Origin: Bactrocera neohumeralis
Taxonomy: Eukaryota > Arthropoda > Insecta > Diptera > Tephritidae
Length of the DNA stretch: 64,000 nucleotides
Reading direction: 5' to 3'
NCBI RefSeq assembly: GCF_024586455.1
Contig: NC_065919.1
Coordinates: forward strand, 20,020,017-20,084,016
The notes under the pieces are model-generated. The model saw nothing but the letters and a program-made list of their open reading frames with translations. It did no database searches and was not told the DNA's origin. The translations under genes and the position numbers were made by a program. This document shows, piece by piece, positions 33,850 to 43,700 of the stretch (the stretch's first letter is position 1; the number at the start of each line of letters is the position of its first letter).

Positions 33850-35095
33850 GTCGAACCGGACTGTAACCAACTTCAGACCGTTCGCGCAGCTGTCGCACTG
33901 TCAGCTGTTTATAAATTTGCCAAATGACAGTTCGGAGTATTGCTCACAAGTGTGCGTTTTGCCAAAAGTGAACCCAAAAAAGTGATCAGCGATGGAATTC
34001 AAACGTAATAGTGTGATTGCTTTATATTTAGCTGGAAAATCACTGCCAGCAATTGTTCGTGAGTTCAAACATCTTAATGTGAATAAAGTTTTTGTTTATC
34101 GCACCATCACTCGTTACAATGATACTGGTAGCATCGCAAAACGCCATGAAGGTGGTCATCAAAAAACTGCAACGTCACGTGAGATGGCTCGGAAAGTGAA
34201 GAAGCGACTTGAGCGAAATCCACGACGTAGTGCCAATCAAATGGCTAAAGAACTGAAAATATCCGACCGCAGCATCCGACGCATATTGAAAAATGAGCTC
34301 AAGGTCAAGCCTTACAAGTTCCAAAAGGCCCATGATTTCACACCGAAGCAGCAACAAGTAAGTCTTGAGAGAGCGAAGCAGTTGCTTCGCTTGGCCGCAA
34401 GCGGTCAAATTCCGAACATTGTGTTTTCTGACGAAAAAATTTTTCCAATTGAGCAATTCGTAAACTCTCAAACGATAGGGTTTACTTGACCGACCGTTCA
34501 TATGAGAGTCTAAGTCATCGGTTGGCCACCAGAAGGCAGCACCCGCCACAAATAATGGTTTGGGCCGCTGTCACCGCAGATGGGCGCTCTGCAATAGTAT
34601 TCATCGAGCCTGGCGTCAAAGTAATTGCGATATATTATCGGGAAAGTGTTCTGGAGGCTGCTTTGAAGCCGTGGGCAAACAAACATTTCGGTCGCAAGCC
34701 ATGGACTTTTCAACAAGACTCAGCACCGTCTCCCAAACGCGAGTGAACCAAGAATGGCTGAAAAAACAACGTTCCGAACTTCATTACGACCACACAATGG
34801 CCTGCAATTCACCAAATGCGAATCAAATGGATTACTCTCTCTGAGCCATTTTGGAGAGCAAGGTCCGAAGTAAAAAATACACCAGTCTCGAGATGCTGAA
34901 GAAAGCCATTGTCCGTGAGTGGGCCAAAATACCGGAAAGTCACATTCGGGCAGCTTTCGATTCGGTTTTTGACTGTCTCCAGGCCATAGTTAAGGCAAAA
35001 GGTGGTCGTATCGAGTAAAAGTGAATTGGTCCTGAATTTATGATTATTTTCACACATTTTGTGCTTTAAAGTAAATAAAAATAATTTTCCAAACC
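33850..35095 (+). mobile_element. DD37D-type Tc1/mariner transposon, best preserved in the window
   Basis: A Tc1/mariner-superfamily element of about 1.2 kb with an almost complete transposase reading frame (33992-35018). The region before the ATG (33850-33991) looks like a short 5' leader and the tail after 35018 like a 3' leader. Candidate termini are tactacagg...gaaccgg on the left (33834-33862) and, in reverse, tactaggta...accgg on the right (about 35104-35130). Their similarity is weak, so the ends are uncertain. Flanking neighbours are lineage 2 mariner upstream and a different mariner downstream. Confidence 0.8.
33992..35018 (+). pseudogene. DD37D transposase, recent pseudogene
   Basis: The ATG at 33992 fits the family start (MEFKRNSVIALYLAGKS). 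Residues about 10-60 form the first helix-turn-helix and about 65-110 the second (KELKISDRSIRRILKNELKV). The first catalytic Asp is D147 in VFSDEKIF (codon 34430). A small indel near 34465-34470 shifts the frame, which resumes with LTDRSYESLSHRLATRR. The second Asp is in FQQDSAP (34717) and the third in NQMDYSL (34830). These two lie 110 nt apart, about 37 codons after correcting one lost base, hence DD37D. More indels lie between 34730 and 34820 and a TGA replaces a tryptophan codon at 34842. The C-terminus EWAKIPESHIRAAFDS is intact. Family transposases are about 340 residues. It is inactive as it stands. Confidence 0.82.
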
Positions 35096-35499
35096 GAATT
35101 TATGGCCGGTCTTCTTTGTACCTAGTATTTCCGCTTGGATGATACTGGCTGCATTTGGTAGACGCATAGAGAGCGAGATGTCAAAATCCTTACAGTATAC
35201 TCCCACCCTAATCCGCACTACATTTAGCACCAGTCGGTATAGATTGAGCTAGTATTTTCCTCATATTTTCTATTTTTTTTAAGATTTAAAAACTGGTTGA
35301 GGATATTGCTATGTATGTTATCCTTTTTGTTTCAACCACCTAAGTAGTTAATTATAGTAGCATGAATAAAAAAGTCTATGGGAAGTCGATGCATGAAAAT
35401 TAAGCGCATCAGTCGGACGTGACTTAATAGCTTTTACATGAGCAAAGTCTGCTTTCTGTGTTCCAATTAATTTCTTGATATAATATTGTTTTTATAATG
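35096..35499. other. unassigned spacer
   Basis: No identity recognised. Confidence 0.4.
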
Positions 35500-35874
35500 A
35501 TTGGTGGCCAGAGTTGCAGACATGCCTCGGATGAACTTCGACTGATGAAAATACTAAAAAAGTGAAAGATATGGTGCTTAAAAATCGTCTGGCAAGTGTT
35601 AGAGAGAAGGCAAGAGAGTTCGACATCTCTTGAGCGTCTGTTCGATGGATTTTGATGGATATTTTATTTATGAAACGCGTTTTTACTCGACTCGTTCCGA
35701 AAAAGCTGAATTTTTTTGTTAAATATAGTACTGTAAACAGGTCTCTTTGGACATGATCCATTATGTAAAATCCGATCCCAAATTCATGGATAGCATTATA
35801 ACTGCCGACGAGGCATGGGTTCGTGAGTTTGACATGCAAGCGAGTCAAAAATCATCGGAATGAAGGGAAAACCA
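35500..35874 (+). mobile_element. mariner N-terminal half, cut by repeat F
   Basis: Frames give VKDMVLKNRLASVREKAREF near 35558 (V-K-x-M-V-L-x-N-R-x-x-S-V-R-E block), ASVRWILMDILFMKRV near 35635 and FTRLVPKKLNFF (linker near 35685). Then comes a degraded first-aspartate block in which the D-E-A-W context survives as cgacgaggcatggg near 35807, and FDMQASQKSSE-like codons near 35838. The element stops abruptly at about 35874, where repeat F starts. Everything after the first catalytic aspartate is missing, so it is a truncated insertion or its other half was deleted. Confidence 0.75.
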
Positions 35875-36300
35875 GAAAAAACGTTAACTTCGACTGCACC
35901 GAAGCTAATATACCCTTCACAGGTGTATTTCTTTTAGTAACTATGTGTCCAGTATATATGGACGCTATATGCTATAGTAATCCGATCTGAACAAATTTTT
36001 CGGACATTATGTTATTACCTTATGTAATCCATGTCAAATTTCGTAAAGATACCTCGTCAAATGCGACAGTTTTCCATACAAGCCAATGATTCCGATCGTT
36101 CGGTTTGTATGGCAGCTATATATGTTATAGTGGTCCGATGTCGGCAGTTCCGACAAATCAGCAGCTTCTTGAAGAGAAAATGACGTTTGCAATATTTCAA
36201 AACGATATCTTAAAAACTAAGGGACTAGTTCGTATATATACAGACAGTCAGCCGGACATGGCTAAATCGACTCAGTTCTATTAACAAAAATAGTTTCCAG
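35875..36300 (+). repeat. dispersed repeat F, full-looking copy
   Basis: Starts aaaaaacgttaacttcgact and contains the cttcacaggtgtatttct, tatggacgctatatgctata, atacctcgtcaaatgcgaca and cagcttcttgaagagaaaat landmarks. It ends with the tatacagacagtcagccgga and tcgactcagttctatta stretch. Same order as at 61430-61800. Non-coding. Confidence 0.8.
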
Positions 36301-37453
36301 AGTCAGCTTTACTAGCTTTACTTTACCAAAGAATATTTATCTTATATTTATTGACTTCCAAAGTTAATTTTAAAGCCAACAATACGTAATAAATTACCAA
36401 ATCAGCTAATTTCACTCACATTGACCTACAATTCAAATGGTTTGAGTTGCTAAATCATTCAACAGGACAACGAACTGGACAACAAAAGAGAAAGCGAAAT
36501 TACTTCGCAAAGAGCAACAGTGAGAGTGGAGCAGCAATACCGATAAACTTGGCAATAACAAGGGATCTAATAACTAGCGCTAAAACAAAAGCAACGATTT
36601 GAGAGAAGAAAAAACAAAGAAACATGAAGTATAGAATAACAACAATGTGGATTATGGAAATTACGTGAAAGCAAAAAAGAAGGGAAAATGAAAGGCGAAA
36701 GTCACGAAATGTAACACAAAAGGAGCAAATCAAACAATAGAGCCATTACTTGGTTACATACATACACACACACGTATATATAACCACACAGTGACTTTCT
36801 GTCACACTAACATTGGCGCACGTTTTGATTGCGTGTTGATATTGACAAAGTTTTCGCTTACAAGGAGTGCTCCATATTGGACTTTTATTGATTTCCAAAA
36901 CAATAACGAAACGTCCATTGTTCACAACAACAATCTGCGTAGTTATGTGAGCGGAATGTCCGGTATTCAGTGCGGTAAAAACTGTAGGTTAATGTAGAGG
37001 TTTGAAAGTGATTCACTACTAGTAGTCAATGTGGAGTTCTTACAATATTTTTTTAAGTCGTTAGTTCTGAATAGCTTCCATTTATTACTAGTTGTGGACT
37101 GGTAACTAATTGTTATTACTATCTTATATACTTTATAGGGTGCGCTTAGTTCAAGCTTCAATTCACTTAACCTCAAACTTATAAGAAACTACTCTAGACC
37201 AATCGGACTACTCGATCCAAGTTCTATAATATGTATTTCTCTTTACTTTTTGTCTTCTCAATCTCCCCAATTAGATTTTCCTTCGTTCTTAAATCATCTC
37301 AATTTGAATGAATTTTGTCGGGAATGCATTTGAATAAGGTCGTCCTGTCGCAGTTTGTAGTCGACACAGAAAAAAGAGGTAACCTCCACACTTCCTCGGT
37401 GTAGAATCTGAACTTTCGTTCAATACGTGCCGAACCTTTTATATATTATAAGT
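36301..37453. other. AT-rich spacer
   Basis: No gene recognised. A short open frame on the reverse strand at 36500-36733 is hydrophobic only because the plus strand is purine-rich; not called. Confidence 0.4.
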
Positions 37454-38319
37454 AAATATATTGCAACAGCTGCTGGCGTACGCCGACGATATTGATATCA
37501 TCGGCCTCAACATCCGCGCCGTTAGTTCTGCTTTCTCCAGGCTGGACAAGGAAGCACAGAAAATGGGTCTGGTAGTGAACGAGGGCAAGACGAAATATCT
37601 CCTGTCATCAAACAAACAGTCGTCGCACTCGCGACTTGGCTCTCACGTCACTGTTGACAGTCATAACTTTGAAGTCGTACATAATTTCGTCTATCTTGGA
37701 ACCAGCGTAAACACCACCAACAATGTCAGCCTAGAAATCCAACGCAGGATAACTCTTGCCAACAGGTGCTACTTCGGACTGAGTAGGCAATTGAAAAGTA
37801 AAGTCCTCTCTCGACGAACAAAAGCCAAACTCTATAAGTCGCTCATAATTCCCGTCCTGCTATATGGTGCAGAGGCTTGGACGTTGTCAACAACTGATGA
37901 GTCGACGTTGCGAGTTTTCGAGAGAAAAGTTCTGCGAAAGATTTATGGTCCTTTGCGCGTTGGCCACGGCGAATATCGCATTCGATGGAACGATGAGCTG
38001 TACGAGATATACGACGACATTGACATAGTTCAGCGAATTAAAAGACAGCGGCTACGCTGGCTAGGTCATGTTGTCCGAATGGACGAAAACACTCCAGCTC
38101 TGAAAGTATTCGACGCTGTACCCGCCGGGGGAAGCAGAGGAAGAGGAAGACCTCCACTCCGTTGGAAGGACCAAGTGGAGAGGGACCTGGCTACGCTTGG
38201 AATATCCAATTGGCGCCACGTAGCGAAAAGGAGAAACGACTGGCGCGCTGTTGTTAACTCGGCTATAATCGCGTAAGCGGTGTCTACGCCAATTAAGAAG
38301 AAGAAGAAATATATTGCAA
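37454..38319 (+). mobile_element. RTE-like retrotransposon 3' fragment with 13-bp target duplication
   Basis: A 5'-truncated copy of an RTE-like non-LTR element. The 13 bases aaatatattgcaa occur at 37454-37466 and at 38307-38319, directly outside the element's inner edge and its AAG-repeat tail (38297-38309), so both ends of the insertion are intact. The overlap of the first copy with the ORF start means the exact junction may vary by a few bases. It carries the longest undamaged protein frame in the window. 5' truncation plus a simple-repeat 3' tail is typical of target-primed reverse transcription. Confidence 0.88.
37461..38276 (+). CDS. RTE-like reverse transcriptase, C-terminal 270 residues, open
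   Basis: No stop or frameshift over 271 codons. There is no true start: the insertion begins inside the RT. LLAYADDIDIIG at residues 4-15 is the catalytic palm block (Y-A-D-D). NFVYLGTSVNTTNN near residue 75 is the following Y-L-G block, and residues 105-145 (SKVLSRRTKAKLYKSLIIPV then LLYGAEAWTL) are the thumb. RIKRQRLRWLGHVVRMDE lies near residue 192, and a glycine/arginine-rich stretch (GGSRGRGRPPLRW) near residue 223. The RIKRQRLRWLGH phrase recurs in many RTE- and related-clade proteins. The upstream endonuclease and fingers are absent, so it is not an active element despite being open. Confidence 0.85.
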   Translation: MQQLLAYADDIDIIGLNIRAVSSAFSRLDKEAQKMGLVVNEGKTKYLLSSNKQSSHSRLGSHVTVDSHNFEVVHNFVYLGTSVNTTNNVSLEIQRRITLANRCYFGLSRQLKSKVLSRRTKAKLYKSLIIPVLLYGAEAWTLSTTDESTLRVFERKVLRKIYGPLRVGHGEYRIRWNDELYEIYDDIDIVQRIKRQRLRWLGHVVRMDENTPALKVFDAVPAGGSRGRGRPPLRWKDQVERDLATLGISNWRHVAKRRNDWRAVVNSAIIA

Positions 38320-38559
38320 AATACTTTATAAGGCCCATATTTCCTAATGGATATCGAAGAAAACTAAAATTTCTGCTTGTAGTTTTGCTATAAATGCAAA
38401 GTACTTTCAGAAGCTAATTAGAAAAGAATTAAAAAAAGAACAACAGTGATTTTTAATTTCATATTTATGACCATTCGAAACACAAACGCACAAAATTTAG
38501 AAACTATATTCGGGAGGTTTGCCAAGAAATGACGTAATATTATGATGCCATTATTCCAT
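38320..38559. other. unassigned spacer
   Basis: No identity. The phrase atggatatcgaagaaaac at 38347-38364 loosely resembles the mariner terminal repeat at 59423, but not well enough to call. Confidence 0.3.
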
Positions 38560-38805
38560 TATTAGGAAACGCTGCCGATAGCAATTCATCAAAATAAAGA
38601 GAGCCGAAAAACGGCCAGAACTTGCCACAAAACAAGAGGCTATAATTTACCGTCTTGACAACTTAGGCCTCATGTTGCAAGATCGGTTAAAAACTAGTTG
38701 GAAAATAGGGGCTGGGAAGTTTTTGCTCACCCCACTTATAGACCTTGCTCTTTCTTACTATCGTTTGTTCCGGTCGATGCAGAATATCCCCACTTGAATA
38801 CGGTT
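38560..38805 (+). mobile_element. cecropia-like mariner C-terminal fragment
   Basis: The frame reads IKRAEKRPELATKQEAIIYR near 38595-38655 (family form E-A-I-A-x-K-R-P-E-L-x-N-R-x-G-V-I-F-H) and ends with LSYYRLFRSMQNIPT near 38755-38797, from the third-aspartate region (P-S-D-Y-H-L-F-R-S-M-Q-N). The catalytic aspartates themselves are degraded. Confidence 0.7.
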
Positions 38806-38884
38806 CCTATCAGTACAGGGTGTCAAATATTAGCTAGTCTCATTTTTGGCCGCCAAGTCAGCGCAACTCTTTGGGAATGAATTC

Positions 38885-39667
38885 ATACATTGCCACTAAG
38901 ATAGGAGAATCTGATGGTTTTAGATGGGCGAAACTTTGAATAATAGCTCGGTGTCTGTGTACCACATGAACTGTCTGTGAAAAATTGAATGGACCGAATT
39001 AACATGTACGATTCTTTGCTGAAACGAAACGAAATGGAACAATTTCTGAAACGAATGTAACAGGAGACAAAAATGGATCAAATACGAAAATAATGTGCGA
39101 GAAAGATCATGGCCCAACAAATAAATGGTCGCAAAGTCAGGATTGATGCCTCGTTGATGATGTTTGGTGGGATTGGAAAGGAATCATCCACAATGAGCTG
39201 ATCCAGCCTGGTTGAACGATTAATTCTACATTATACTGTCAATAACTGATGAAAGCAAGCAATCGAAAAAAATGGCCAGAACTGATCAACAAAAAGGACT
39301 TCGTCGTCCATCAGGACAACGCTAGACCACACACATTTTGATGACTCGGCAAACACTGGGAGAGCTTGGTTGGGAAGTTTTGATGCATTTACCATATAGC
39401 CCTGACCTCGCACCATTTGACTATCATTTGTTTTGGTAAATGTAGAACTCCCTTAATGGAGTAAATTTGGTTTCAAGAGAAGCCTGTGAAAATTACTTGT
39501 GCAGTTTTTCGCCAAGAAATCAGAAAAGTTTTACATTGATGGAGTAATGTCTCTGGCTCTCTAATGGAAAAAAGTAGGTAAGTTGCATCATAAAAGTTCA
39601 TTATAAATATAAAAAAAATAAGTTGAAGTTTGATTAGAAATACGAAAAGACTATTTCGACTACCCAA
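38885..39667 (+). mobile_element. cecropia-like mariner, 3' two thirds with terminal repeat
   Basis: The linker VPHELSVKN then MDRINMYDSLLKRNEMEQFL lies near 38962-39050. A degraded first-aspartate block follows, then FGGIGKESS near 39162 (from W-W-D-W-K-G). DFVVHQDNARPHT-like codons appear near 39297-39335 (ttcgtcgtccatcaggacaac, second aspartate intact) and YSPDLAPFDYHLF near 39400-39430 (third block with aspartate in F-D-Y). SREACENYLCSFSPRNQKSF-like codons follow near 39475. The 3' end is ctatttcgactacccaa at 39651-39667, followed by TA. It shares about 60 bp of 3' sequence with the mini-element at 59423-59660. Many frame breaks. Confidence 0.85.
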
Positions 39668-40089
39668 TATACTATATATAACACTCAATACTTTCAGCTA
39701 AAGTTCATTGGATGGAGGCAGGCGATTGTCTCACTACAAGGGAAAATACGAGATAAAGTTGTAGAATTGCCTTTATAATTAACTTCTTGGAGACATTGTC
39801 GATTCACGTACATTTCTCCAAAAGTATTTGTATGCAGAATCTGAAATGGGTAAATATTTGTGTGGTTATGCTTTCAGGAAGTGAGGTATTGTTTTCAATT
39901 CTTCATTTGGCAGCTGCAGCAGATGATAACTACCGTACATGATAAGACTACCCCAGCAAAATTTTGCCTCGTAATAGTGAAAAATAGCTTAAACAAATCC
40001 ACTTTATTTCTTGACTAGTTCTATAGTTTCATATTTTATTGTCCCTGCCATAATAGAGAAATCCCATCTACATTTCTTTGTCTAATATT
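39668..40089. other. unassigned spacer
   Basis: No identity recognised. Confidence 0.4.
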
Positions 40090-40475
40090 ATATATAAGGA
40101 ACACAAAATTTATACTGGCACTCGATAGAAGAGACAGAAGGAACATGATCGGAATACTAACAGGTCACTGTCTGGTGGCGATACACACCCGCAGATTGGG
40201 GCTGATAGATCGAGAAGACTATATGAAATGTCTAAAGCAAGTCACCAGGGAAACAATGGACCATCTATTCTGCACTTGTCACGCATTGGCAATACTACGC
40301 TGTAAGAATCTGGGTTCCCCACGGTATGATACATTGGAAGAGGTATCAATAGTGAGGTCTGTTGAAATTCGCGTGAAGCGCAATCATGCTAAAGGATGAC
40401 TACTCTTTATTGAGCTAATAATTGTACCCCATCTGATGGCCTAATAAACTAACCTAAGCTAATCTAACCTACACA
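40090..40475 (+). mobile_element. family B non-LTR retrotransposon 3' end
   Basis: The frame gives FILALDRRDRRNMIGILTGH near 40111-40170, CLVAIHTRRLGLIDREDYMK, then HLFCTCHALAILRCKNLGSP near 40261-40320, a cysteine/histidine tail with C-x-x-C and H. It ends with a 3' UTR finishing in gataaactaacctaagctaa-type sequence near 40443-40470. 5'-truncated; 84 codons open from 40145. Confidence 0.78.
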
Positions 40476-41885
40476 TAGAGGTTTTAGAAAGCTCCTCAAC
40501 TCTATCGATTTTATATGCTAGCGACGTGTTACTGTTTGATTTGATCTTTATGGACGTTCGTATGCCTGGCAACCTCAACTAATCGAGTCGGAATAAATAT
40601 TCAGTTTTTTCTGTAAATTGCTGCAAAGTATAAACACAATTGAAAAAGACTCTTTAATATCGTGTTAGAAATTTTCCACACACCAATTTATCCTGTCTAA
40701 GGGCTTTTAAGTACTTGCAGGAGGCGATAAATTGTAGTCCAACTAGTTCACACCTTTCAAGAGCGGCAATGGTTACCCATTGAGTAAATAAATTTTAATT
40801 ATTGTTGTCTATGTAATGTTAAATGTTTACCAGAGAAAGATATGTTTTGTGTAAGATAAATAGATGAGGATTACACCGCGACCTTTGATCTATTGTGCCC
40901 TCTATTGAATCATCTATGAAAAGCAAGCACGCTCAGTCTCACTCTATACGACTTTATAGTAATTTTAAATTTCTCTGAGAAGAAAGTAGTTTTCGGGCCA
41001 GCAAATTCTAAACAAAATAAACAGATTGTAAAAAAAGCAACAAAAATAACAAAGTTCTCAAACCGCAAATTGTTGAAACGAGTCGCTTAACATTTTCATT
41101 TAAACACCAGACAATTCATGTTAGCCGAAGGCCAAGACACAAAGGCTTCCTTCACTCATAGTATTTGGGCGCACGCTTTATTTCAGCAAAACTTGTTTTT
41201 TTTTTTATTTTACATCACAACCCATTTCATGAAAAACAGCAACAAACAAATCCTCTTCCATATGGAAAGCGCAGAGTTGGTTTATCAAGCTTTAACCGCC
41301 ACAGTTAGTCACAAAGGCAAAGAGCAGAAAAATATCAACACACATCAATGCATACATGTAAGTGTATAAAATGTGTGATTGCTTGTGAGTGTGTGTTTGT
41401 GCAAATGCAATGCAAACTGAGTGATATGATATAGGGGTCACATGGACTTGTGCAAACAATAGTAAAGTTCAACATTTATTCCCTTTGTGAGAAAACTTTG
41501 CAGATTGACCTCGTTGCTGAGATGACAATAACAACATGGCATATTAAAAAGTATATTCATGTAGTGGAGATTTTTTATATATGTACATACATTGCACTCG
41601 TGTAAATATTGACACACATGCTGAAAGTTACTTGAGGAGCAAGGGTAATGGCTAGAAAATAGTGGCGTTATGTGTTGACCAAGATCTCAAACCTCAGGAG
41701 ACCACAGACATCAACCGCAACAAAGTTAATTGCGCGTTGAAGTGAATAAACGGGAAATTAGCATATAAAATACACATATAAGTTGAATGTGTGTGCTGGC
41801 AACTGTGTAAATAAAGAATATTTTGGATAGTGGATAGAGTTGTGAGAATTTTCATGAAAAATTAATGCTGAGGTCTGAGTATTTA
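40476..41885. other. AT-rich spacer
   Basis: About 1.4 kb without a recognised gene. The open frame at 41118-41369 has no family likeness. GTGTGTGTTTGTG-type sequence near 41385. Confidence 0.4.
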
Positions 41886-42155
41886 TATAGGGTGTTCAGA
41901 GAGAGTTCAGTTGCTCGGCCCATGAGGAGTAGTCATACTTTAGAATGCCTGCGCTTGTCGCAAATTTTAACAGATTCTGCGGCCTCACTATCGATTCCTC
42001 CTCCAGTGTATCATACCATGGGGACCCCAAATGCTTACAGCGTAGTCTTGCCAATGCGGGGCAAATGCACAAGAGATGCTCCATTATTTCCCTGGTGCCC
42101 TGCTCTAGACATTTCCCGCAGTCTTCTCGATCTGTCAGTCCCACTCACCAGACAG
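41886..42155 (-). mobile_element. family B non-LTR retrotransposon C-terminus
   Basis: The reverse strand reads MGLTDREDCGKCLEQGTREI near 42144-42085, then HLLCICPALARLRCKHLGSP near 42085-42020 (C-x-C and C motifs), then WYDTLEEESIVRPQNLLKFA and a tail with DYSSWAEQLNS. This is the best preserved version of the family B C-terminal cysteine tail, open over 82 codons. It is truncated at both ends. Confidence 0.8.
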
Positions 42156-42333
42156 TAATCGGAAAAGTTAATGAAATTATCAACATTCCGACAATATATG
42201 CTCGAAAGTTTTATTGAATTCAATTCTTGTATAGAAGTACTGCTTCTCTTGAAGACCATCAAACAGATTTATCAGTAAGCGCCTCTGACTTGACATATCT
42301 CTACAAAAGGTAATCTACCAACGTCAAATCACA

Positions 42334-42870
42334 TCAACTAAGTTCAAAACGACGACCGGTTATAGTTAAGATTGGATTGCCAAGGTTCTGCATGGTTTGG
42401 CTCACTCTCTGAATACAATAAGCACTTACTATAGACATTTGATATTGACAATGGGAACCAAAAGTAGTAACGTGTATGCGAAAAGCTCTTGCAATTTTCT
42501 TAACCTCGACTCTTACTCTAGATAAAAAACTGATAACAAACAGTCTAATTTTTATGCAAAAGTGAATGTATGGTGTGCTCTTCCCACTAATGCTAAGTTG
42601 TCTCAATCTGACCATCAATAATTTCCGGAACAGCAACTGATTTTGAACAACCTTCACGAAACTCTTCTGGGAGTGATTTACGACCTCGATTGAATTCAAC
42701 ATACCATCTAATAAGATTAGTCCGTAATGGAACTTCATCGCCAAAAATTGAATTACATTCATTCATGCTTTGTTGCTGTGTTAACCCACCTCGAAAATTG
42801 TAGGAAATAGTCACACGCAAACTTTCGTGTTTAACTCTAATTTTTACACGAGATAAGTATTTTAAGTTAC
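42334..42870 (-). mobile_element. mariner N-terminal relic
   Basis: Reverse-strand frame from 42820: VTISYNFRGGLTQQQSMNEC then SIFGDEVPLRTNLIRWYVEF and NRGRKSLPEEFREGCSKSVA, the first helix-turn-helix and linker of a mariner transposase. After 42600 the frame changes and the remaining sequence to 42334 is a decayed second helix-turn-helix region. The same N-terminal DNA, including about 60 bp of 5' leader, is found at 49560-49700. Confidence 0.78.
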
Positions 42871-42904
42871 TGCAGAAAATTCGTTTTTTGTCAAAACGTT
42901 CTGC

Positions 42905-43600
42905 GTACGAGTTGTGTTCAAAAAGTATCGCGAATTTTGAATTTTCGCGGGTTACGTATATTAGAATTTCTAATTTTTTGTGGCGTTATGTTGGTACTCA
43001 TGTCTCTCACTTATGCCGACAAGCTCGGCAATTTTGAATGTTAATTTAATTGTTGACAGCTGCTTTGCTTGCACGTGTTTTGGATCGTCTTCGATTTTTA
43101 CCTATTCAAAAAAATGGATCAAAGAACCTGTATCAAATTTTGTGTGAAAAACGAACTTAAGTGCCGAAGCAACGTTTATCGGTGATACAAAATGTTCTCA
43201 GAAGGCCGAGAAGATGTGAACGACGAAGAGCGTGCCGGACGCCCGTTCGGTCGAATGTGAAAGTTTTGCTGACAGTTTTCTTCGATTGCAGGGGCGTGGT
43301 GCATCATGCTACAGGGAAGGTCAATAAGGAATGTTACCTGCAAGTTATGCGAAATTTTCACAAAGCAATCCGCCAGAAACGCCCGGATTTGTGGAAGAAC
43401 AAAAATTGGCTTTTGCACCACGATAACGCCCCTGCTCACACATCGTTGCCTGTGCGCGACTTTTCGGCCAAAAACAACACACTACTTCCCCAGATCTGCC
43501 CCCCTGTGACTTTTTCTTCTTCCCTAAACTGAAAAGGCCCATGAAAGGACGACGTTACGCTTCTCTTGACGAGATAAAGACGGCATCGAAAGAGGAGCTG
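42905..43600 (+). mobile_element. mariner, internally deleted, runs into assembly gap
   Basis: The left terminus gttcaaaaagtatcgcgaat lies at 42919-42938. The N-terminus MDQRTCIKFCVKNELKCRSN starts at 43114, a stop intervenes near 43182, then YKMFSEGREDVNDEERAGRP appears near 43185-43245. Right after that it jumps to RSNVKVLLTVFFDCRGVVHH near 43245-43310, skipping the second helix-turn-helix, the linker and the first catalytic aspartate. It continues with RQKRPDLWKNKNWLLHHDNA near 43370-43430 (second aspartate intact in H-H-D-N-A), a frameshifted third block near 43490, and RPMKGRRYASLDEIKTASKE up to the gap. Confidence 0.85.
43161..43532 (+). pseudogene. mariner transposase pseudogene piece with intact second aspartate
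   Basis: A 123-codon open frame whose first 30 residues are out of register with the family (the mariner N-terminal linker is read here in another frame). From residue 29 on (SNVKVLLTVFFDCRGVV) it is the true transposase frame and reaches WLLHHDNAPAHTS (residues about 85-97). The D-x-A-P-C-D-F third block is then read out of frame, so the frame ends in a stop. Confidence 0.7.
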
Positions 43601-43700
43601 NNNNNNNNNNNNNNNNNNNNNNNNNNNNNNNNNNNNNNNNNNNNNNNNNNNNNNNNNNNNNNNNNNNNNNNNNNNNNNNNNNNNNNNNNNNNNNNNNNNN
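43601..43700. other. assembly gap, 100 N
   Basis: Exactly 100 unknown bases, the conventional placeholder for a gap of unknown size. The left flank ends inside mariner coding sequence. The right flank (ttcgggttaaattttttgtt and on) is T-rich and does not continue the mariner. Confidence 0.99.

Noticed and set aside
34175..34549. 124-codon reverse open frame
   Set aside because: It is antisense to the DD37D transposase and is explained by that gene's codon pattern.
35492..35848. 118-codon reverse open frame
   Set aside because: It is antisense to the mariner N-terminal relic on the plus strand.
36500..36733. Membrane-protein-like reverse open frame
   Set aside because: Hydrophobic residues arise from a purine-rich plus strand; there is no start context, family or conservation evidence.
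38347..38364. Possible 5' terminal repeat of the cecropia-like mariner
   Set aside because: It would give a textbook 1.3-kb element, but atggatatcgaagaaaac differs too much from ttggatagtcgaaaaag, and the intervening transposase pieces are out of order.
42334..42762. 142-codon reverse open frame
   Set aside because: Only its first codons overlap the mariner N-terminus, and in the wrong frame; the real transposase frame is offset and broken.
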